Assembly (NCBI GenBank): GCA_016808115.1
Contig: JAEQBH010004678.1
Location: 310,001-374,000, forward strand
Source: Tetrastigma voinierianum
Lineage: Eukaryota; Streptophyta; Magnoliopsida; Vitales; Vitaceae
Length of the DNA stretch: 64,000 nt
Direction of reading: 5' to 3'
The notes beneath the pieces are model-generated. The model saw only the letters and a program-made list of their open reading frames with translations. It did no database searches and was not told the origin of the DNA. Both the position numbers and the translations under genes were made by a program. Shown one piece after another: positions 61,000 to 64,000 of the stretch (the first letter of the stretch is position 1; the number at the start of each line of letters is the position of its first letter).

Positions 61000-63100
61000 T
61001 CCTTACAGACTCGAATAAAATGAAGCAGTTCAAGTTCATCAAGAAAGATTCGCAATCAAAGGAATTCGGCATTCTCTATATCCATTGAGTCAAACCATAT
61101 ATCGATGGCTCACATTTTAGATTCACCTTCTATTATAGTTTGGAGATCTCATGGCGAGAAGTGAAGATTGTTATGGATATAAACCAAGTCACCAGCTCTT
61201 TGGGTGCATCCAACATTTACTCTTCGTAGGTGGATGGTGTAGTATTAACTGGAGTTTGACTTGTGACACATGACGAGTTGAGACAGGGTTGTGTGCGATT
61301 TCAGTCGCATGGTTGGCGGGCGTTGGTGCGGGTTCCATGGACAATCCCATAATTAATAGGACTAAATGTACCACACATCATTGATGGAATCGCTGCTAGA
61401 AAATCTTGCAGGATGTGAAAAGAAAGTAGCATACTCTTCATTTGCTCGCCTCGCTTTCAACTAACTGAAAAATATCTCTCTGAAAGCGTTTTTTTTAACA
61501 TAACTACCACTACATTATGTATCTCGTGTGTGGTGCGGAACACGATCATGAGACTCATCAATATTGTGACTACTAACCACACCTTAAAGTTGAAGATGAA
61601 AAATAAATTTATAAAGATAATTTCATAGAATATCATTTTTATATTTAAATTATCAGCCCTATGATTTAAACTCTTAGGTGCCTTAGTTTAGGAATGACTG
61701 AGGAATGTAAAGGTGTGTGGCTTTTTGGTCCATCTTTCCACCAGGTCCATTCACAATAATAAAAAAACCTACAAGTATAATTAACAGTTCATACTCAGTT
61801 CAAATATAATTAAAACTTTCAATCAAAACTCGAATATTTAAGCTAATGAATCTGATTATACCTTGAATTTACGTAAGCTTTATGTTGCTTTATAAATGGC
61901 TTCCTTCACTTTTATAATCATCGAATCCCTTGTATTCTATCTAAATATTGTGGCCAATTGCTCGGTGTCGACTAATCGAAGCATCTCTCATACATGGAAT
62001 TTGTAAAAATTTGAGGATATAATGCATCAATCCAAGTCTTGTTGGTTTATCCTTTACTTCTTTAGCTTTCACTACATCATCTTCTTTATATCTCATTCAT
62101 CACTTATGCCTAATTGCTCAAGCCTCTTTTTATTATCTACCATCGTTTAAGCATAACAATGGTTAAACCCAAGCGTGTATGTCGTAAGCTGAAATAACCG
62201 ACTGCAGTGATTATTATCGACAGCCAATCTCGTTCATGGTCGCCAATGAAATTAGCGTGGCGTCAGCGGCGAGATCCAGCCTGCATTGTTCCATTACATA
62301 TCCATATCTTGGGTGTGTTGATGGTGCACATATGTTAACTGGCAAAGGGTGAGTATGAACGCTTTTACGAGGAGTCGAAAGATATCTGGCTTTGCTACAG
62401 TGTGTCTCTTTGCTGCAGGCTGCGAGCACCATCAGTTCTCCAACCCGAACTACTTTTTGAGGACGATCTCTTGTATAGTGTTAATCGACAAATCCCGGTT
62501 ATAAAGTGCTTGTCCTTAGTCGTAACCACAGTTATTGCTTTAAAACATTGGCCGCCTACTGAAACCGCCCGTGATGTTAATAAGTGTGGTCTTCTTTGAG
62601 CATTTGACCATCCATCACTTTGCAAATGCTCACTTTCCTTTCTCATTCAGAGTCTTCTTGATTGGTTCAAATAAATTCTCAATAATATAACTCATACGCG
62701 AAATATGGTTCTTAATACGTATAGCGCGGTGGGACATGCGCGGAAGTTGACTTACACTTTTTAAAGGCACGAGCATAATAGGATTTCATGAAAGTGAAGA
62801 AAAACCCGAGCTCTACAGTGTAAAACATCCTAGCTATCCTTTGTCGGCTGTTTCCGTGCACCCGTATTGAATGTCTTCTCAATTGATCCATTAAACCATT
62901 ATTTTTTGGATGTTCGATAAGCGTTTACTTTGTAACCTTTAGAAGAAGAAATTCTCGAAATTAGATTTTGCAGCGCTTGATGTGGATAAGGAACTTCAAC
63001 GAGATTATATTGTTTCACCCTTTGTTCGGCTTCCTCCACGTCACCATATCTCGACTAAATTTTCATTTGTTACTTTAGTACAAAATCTGACCTTAGTCCT
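61000..63100 (-). pseudogene. hAT transposase remnant (DUF659 type), minus strand
   Basis: From right to left the minus strand shows ARMFYTVELGFFFTFMKSYY and AHVPPRY (about 62720-62830), then SDGWSNAQRRPHL (62580-62620) and KDKHFITG, the DUF659 core; then QCRLDLAADATLISLATMNE (about 62220-62290), and MLKR / IIKRGL (about 62120-62150) before the region where the C-terminal half would be. The order matches plant DUF659/hAT proteins. Many stops and frame changes are present. It is not the same subfamily as the copy at 44.9-46.7 kb, judging by the conserved motifs. Confidence 0.7.
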
Positions 63101-63714
63101 TTAATTTTCAACGGGTGAATAGGCTCTATAATGACCACTTTGTATATTTAATAAAGAATTGCATTGAAAAGCAACACTTTTCTCCCCGCTACCTAATTTA
63201 TTCTCTCGTGAGCATCATAATGGAGCATTGTGTCTTGATTGTCTGTTGATCGGCAGAGGCTTAGAATTACTACTCATTGTATAGTCTGCATCATAAAAAA
63301 ATAATAATAATCATGCATTTAACTTAATCTAAATTGTTCAAAGCCCGATCAATCGGTACATCCATCCATAAACCTGGTGAATTAGGCTAATTCCATAAAT
63401 TTGCATGTTTGCATTCATTTGAAATTAAAATAAATTATAAAAGCAATCTAATCTGGTGATTCTCCACTAATCCACTTTCCTTAATAAAATACAGTAAAGC
63501 AATTATACATAAAAGCGAATGAAACCAGTGAAAAATAAATAAAATAAATAAATTGCATTGTAATAAATTTCAACTTCCAACTTCATTGTTTATCAACTTT
63601 CCGAAACCTATTTTTTGTTCTGAAATCTCGAAATCACGACAAAATATGCAAAAAATCGATATGAGACTAAGCGATGTAGCCTGGCGGAGTCAGTAGTAGC
63701 CTGACATAAATAAA
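63101..63714. other. Spacer, probably 5' part of the hAT element
   Basis: No BED zinc finger or terminal inverted repeat could be recognised. The DNA is AT-rich towards 63400-63560. Confidence 0.4.
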
Positions 63715-63870
63715 AGGCTTATTTTGGGCTTTTTATTTTAGGTCTTTTATTTAAACTATTTTAAGCCTTTTATTTAAAGTGATTTGGGCCTTTTATTTAA
63801 AATATTTAAAGTGTTTTGGGTCTTTTATTTTAAGTGTGTTGGGCCTTTTATTTTAAGTGTGTTGGGCCTT
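63715..63870 (+). repeat. 22-23 bp minisatellite
   Basis: About six imperfect copies of TTGGGCCTTTTATTTTAAGTG; the two copies at 63815-63865 are nearly identical. Confidence 0.8.
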
Positions 63871-64000
63871 TTCTTAGGAAGAATCAAGAAAAAACATTGA
63901 AAATGAAAAAGTAAAACAAAAAACAGGGGAGAAAGGGGTCGTCGGGTGGGGGGTCGAGGCGGCGTCCCGTTATTCATTTGCGTCTGTCGCCGTCTTTGAA
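63871..64000. other. GC-rich window end
   Basis: The last 80 bases turn GC-rich (GGGTCGTCGGGTGGGGGG). A repeat or gene may begin beyond the window; nothing can be called. Confidence 0.4.

Noticed and set aside
1..64000. tRNA, rRNA or other structural RNA genes
   Set aside because: I looked for tRNA-like A and B boxes and rRNA-like blocks by eye and saw none; a covariance-model scan would be needed to exclude them.

Overview
The window looks like nuclear DNA of a woody eudicot. The introns are small and GT-AG, the intergenic DNA is AT-rich, and the host genes are typical of plants. The style of the Ty1/copia elements suggests grapevine (Vitis) or a relative, but that is an impression; only a database search could settle the species.

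Layout. 1-2300: intergenic DNA with an Ac/Ds-like short transposon (about 1145-1558). 2348-2884 (+): three-exon gene for OHP1, the one-helix LHC-like thylakoid protein; it is intact. 3.1-6.3 kb: AT-rich DNA with an LTR-like block. 6324-13931 (-): a 12-exon gene for a 431-residue, probably mitochondrial TPR protein. Its fifth coding exon is split by a 4.96-kb Ty1/copia retrotransposon (8076-13034) with a perfect 5-bp target duplication; that element carries a small non-autonomous LTR element (8308-9186). 16062-16903 (+): thaumatin-like protein gene with one frameshift. 18347-19860 (+): SRG1-like 2-oxoglutarate/Fe(II) dioxygenase gene with two frameshifts in exon 2. 20363-21736: three LTRs and two internal regions in tandem, from a TRIM-like element with a 15-bp minisatellite inside. 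21.7-24.7 kb: gene-free DNA with two local duplications.

24735-55260 is a nested retrotransposon island. Copia element E (24735-39911, +) contains an LTR fragment, which contains copia B (26521-30343, -) and copia C (30642-36168, -); the left LTR of C holds a further 1.3-kb LTR. Copia F (40016-55260, +) contains an Ac-type hAT transposon (about 42680-47610) and copia G (about 49640-55115, -), which carries another Ac-like hAT end. 55.3-60.7 kb shows no convincing gene. 60.7-63.4 kb is a decayed hAT element on the minus strand, and a short minisatellite lies at 63.7-63.9 kb.

No gene cluster or pathway links the four host genes: OHP1 acts in photosystem assembly, the TPR protein probably in mitochondria, the thaumatin-like protein in the apoplast and the dioxygenase in specialised metabolism. 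Three of the four are damaged here. The main story is how LTR elements, including a minisatellite-bearing TRIM family and its apparent autonomous relative, have shaped the locus.
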